Shown in pieces: positions 63,959 to 64,000 of a DNA stretch of 64,000 bases. Source of the stretch: Leeuwenhoekiella palythoae. Lineage in GTDB: Bacteria > Bacteroidota > Bacteroidia > Flavobacteriales > Flavobacteriaceae. The DNA lies in NCBI RefSeq assembly GCF_900130045.1, contig NZ_FQXT01000002.1, forward strand, positions 62,001 to 126,000, in the 5' to 3' direction. The first letter of the stretch is position 1. Each line of letters starts with the position of its first letter. A model generated the notes under the pieces. That model was not told the DNA's origin and made no database searches. It worked only from the letters and a program-made list of their open reading frames with translations. The translations under genes and the position numbers were made by a program.

Positions 63959-64000
63959 GTTCAGCACATATTAAAACAGCACAAAGATTGTTTAACGGTC

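Noticed and set aside
1-64000. CRISPR array, rRNA operon or insertion sequence
   Set aside because: No regularly spaced direct repeats with unique spacers, no rRNA signatures and no transposase were seen on either strand.

Overview
The window looks like chromosomal DNA of a marine-type member of the Flavobacteriaceae (Bacteroidota). The evidence is a SusC/SusD pair, several Bacteroidota-style lipoproteins, promoters of the TTTG-N17..21-TAnnTTTG type, a PdeM-type metallophosphoesterase, a YfiT-like DinB-fold thiol transferase, a DUF2805 (TIGR03643) protein and a carotenoid lycopene cyclase. I do not name a genus. There are no rRNA genes, no CRISPR array, no recognisable transposase and no prophage block. 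One tRNA gene (Asn, GTT) is present. Most of the window is ordinary core genome.

Layout. 0-9 kb: PdeM and a TspO-like membrane protein, a glutathione-reductase-like flavoprotein, mfd, an XRE membrane regulator, then a minus-strand ldcA-yraN-HNH operon. 9-15 kb: metG, a single GIY-YIG nuclease gene bracketed by two copies of a 77-bp palindromic element, tex and a histone-deacetylase-like hydrolase. 15-28 kb: a small lipoprotein, a DUF4212/sodium-solute symporter pair with acs (acetate uptake and activation), a short SSB, an amidohydrolase, a YfiT-like protein, a CBS protein, an M28 membrane peptidase, an epimerase, aspartate kinase and a divergent ACT-domain protein. 28-33 kb: an M13 peptidase and a run of small lipoproteins. 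33-39 kb: an orphan SusC/SusD pair and two small genes. 39-50 kb: Pit phosphate transporter with a PhoU-like tail, an ASST-like lipoprotein, HD hydrolase, PlsC, TVP38, an XRE/membrane-protein pair with a doubled operator, glycerate kinase with a GntP permease, and tRNA-Asn. 50-64 kb: RseP, SCO, FeoA-FeoB-FeoB-associated peptide, a tandem pair of secreted paralogues, a DtxR-ZIP operon divergent from a TonB-dependent receptor and thioredoxin, lycopene cyclase, an AraC regulator and an SDR.

How the genes fit together. The clearest functional groups are acetate use (DUF4212, symporter, acs), glycerate use (kinase and permease), ferrous iron uptake (feoAB plus peptide), and a metal-uptake locus in which a DtxR-family repressor, a ZIP transporter, a TonB receptor and a thioredoxin surround a consensus-like DtxR-family operator. 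The most unusual structure is the GIY-YIG gene flanked by two 77-bp palindromic elements with identical 25-nt arms and unrelated 27-nt spacers; it resembles a minimal repeat-plus-nuclease cassette inserted between metG and tex. Several N-termini have been placed downstream of the longest possible start, using family alignment, signal peptides or promoter position. All identifications come from reading the sequence; no database search was run.
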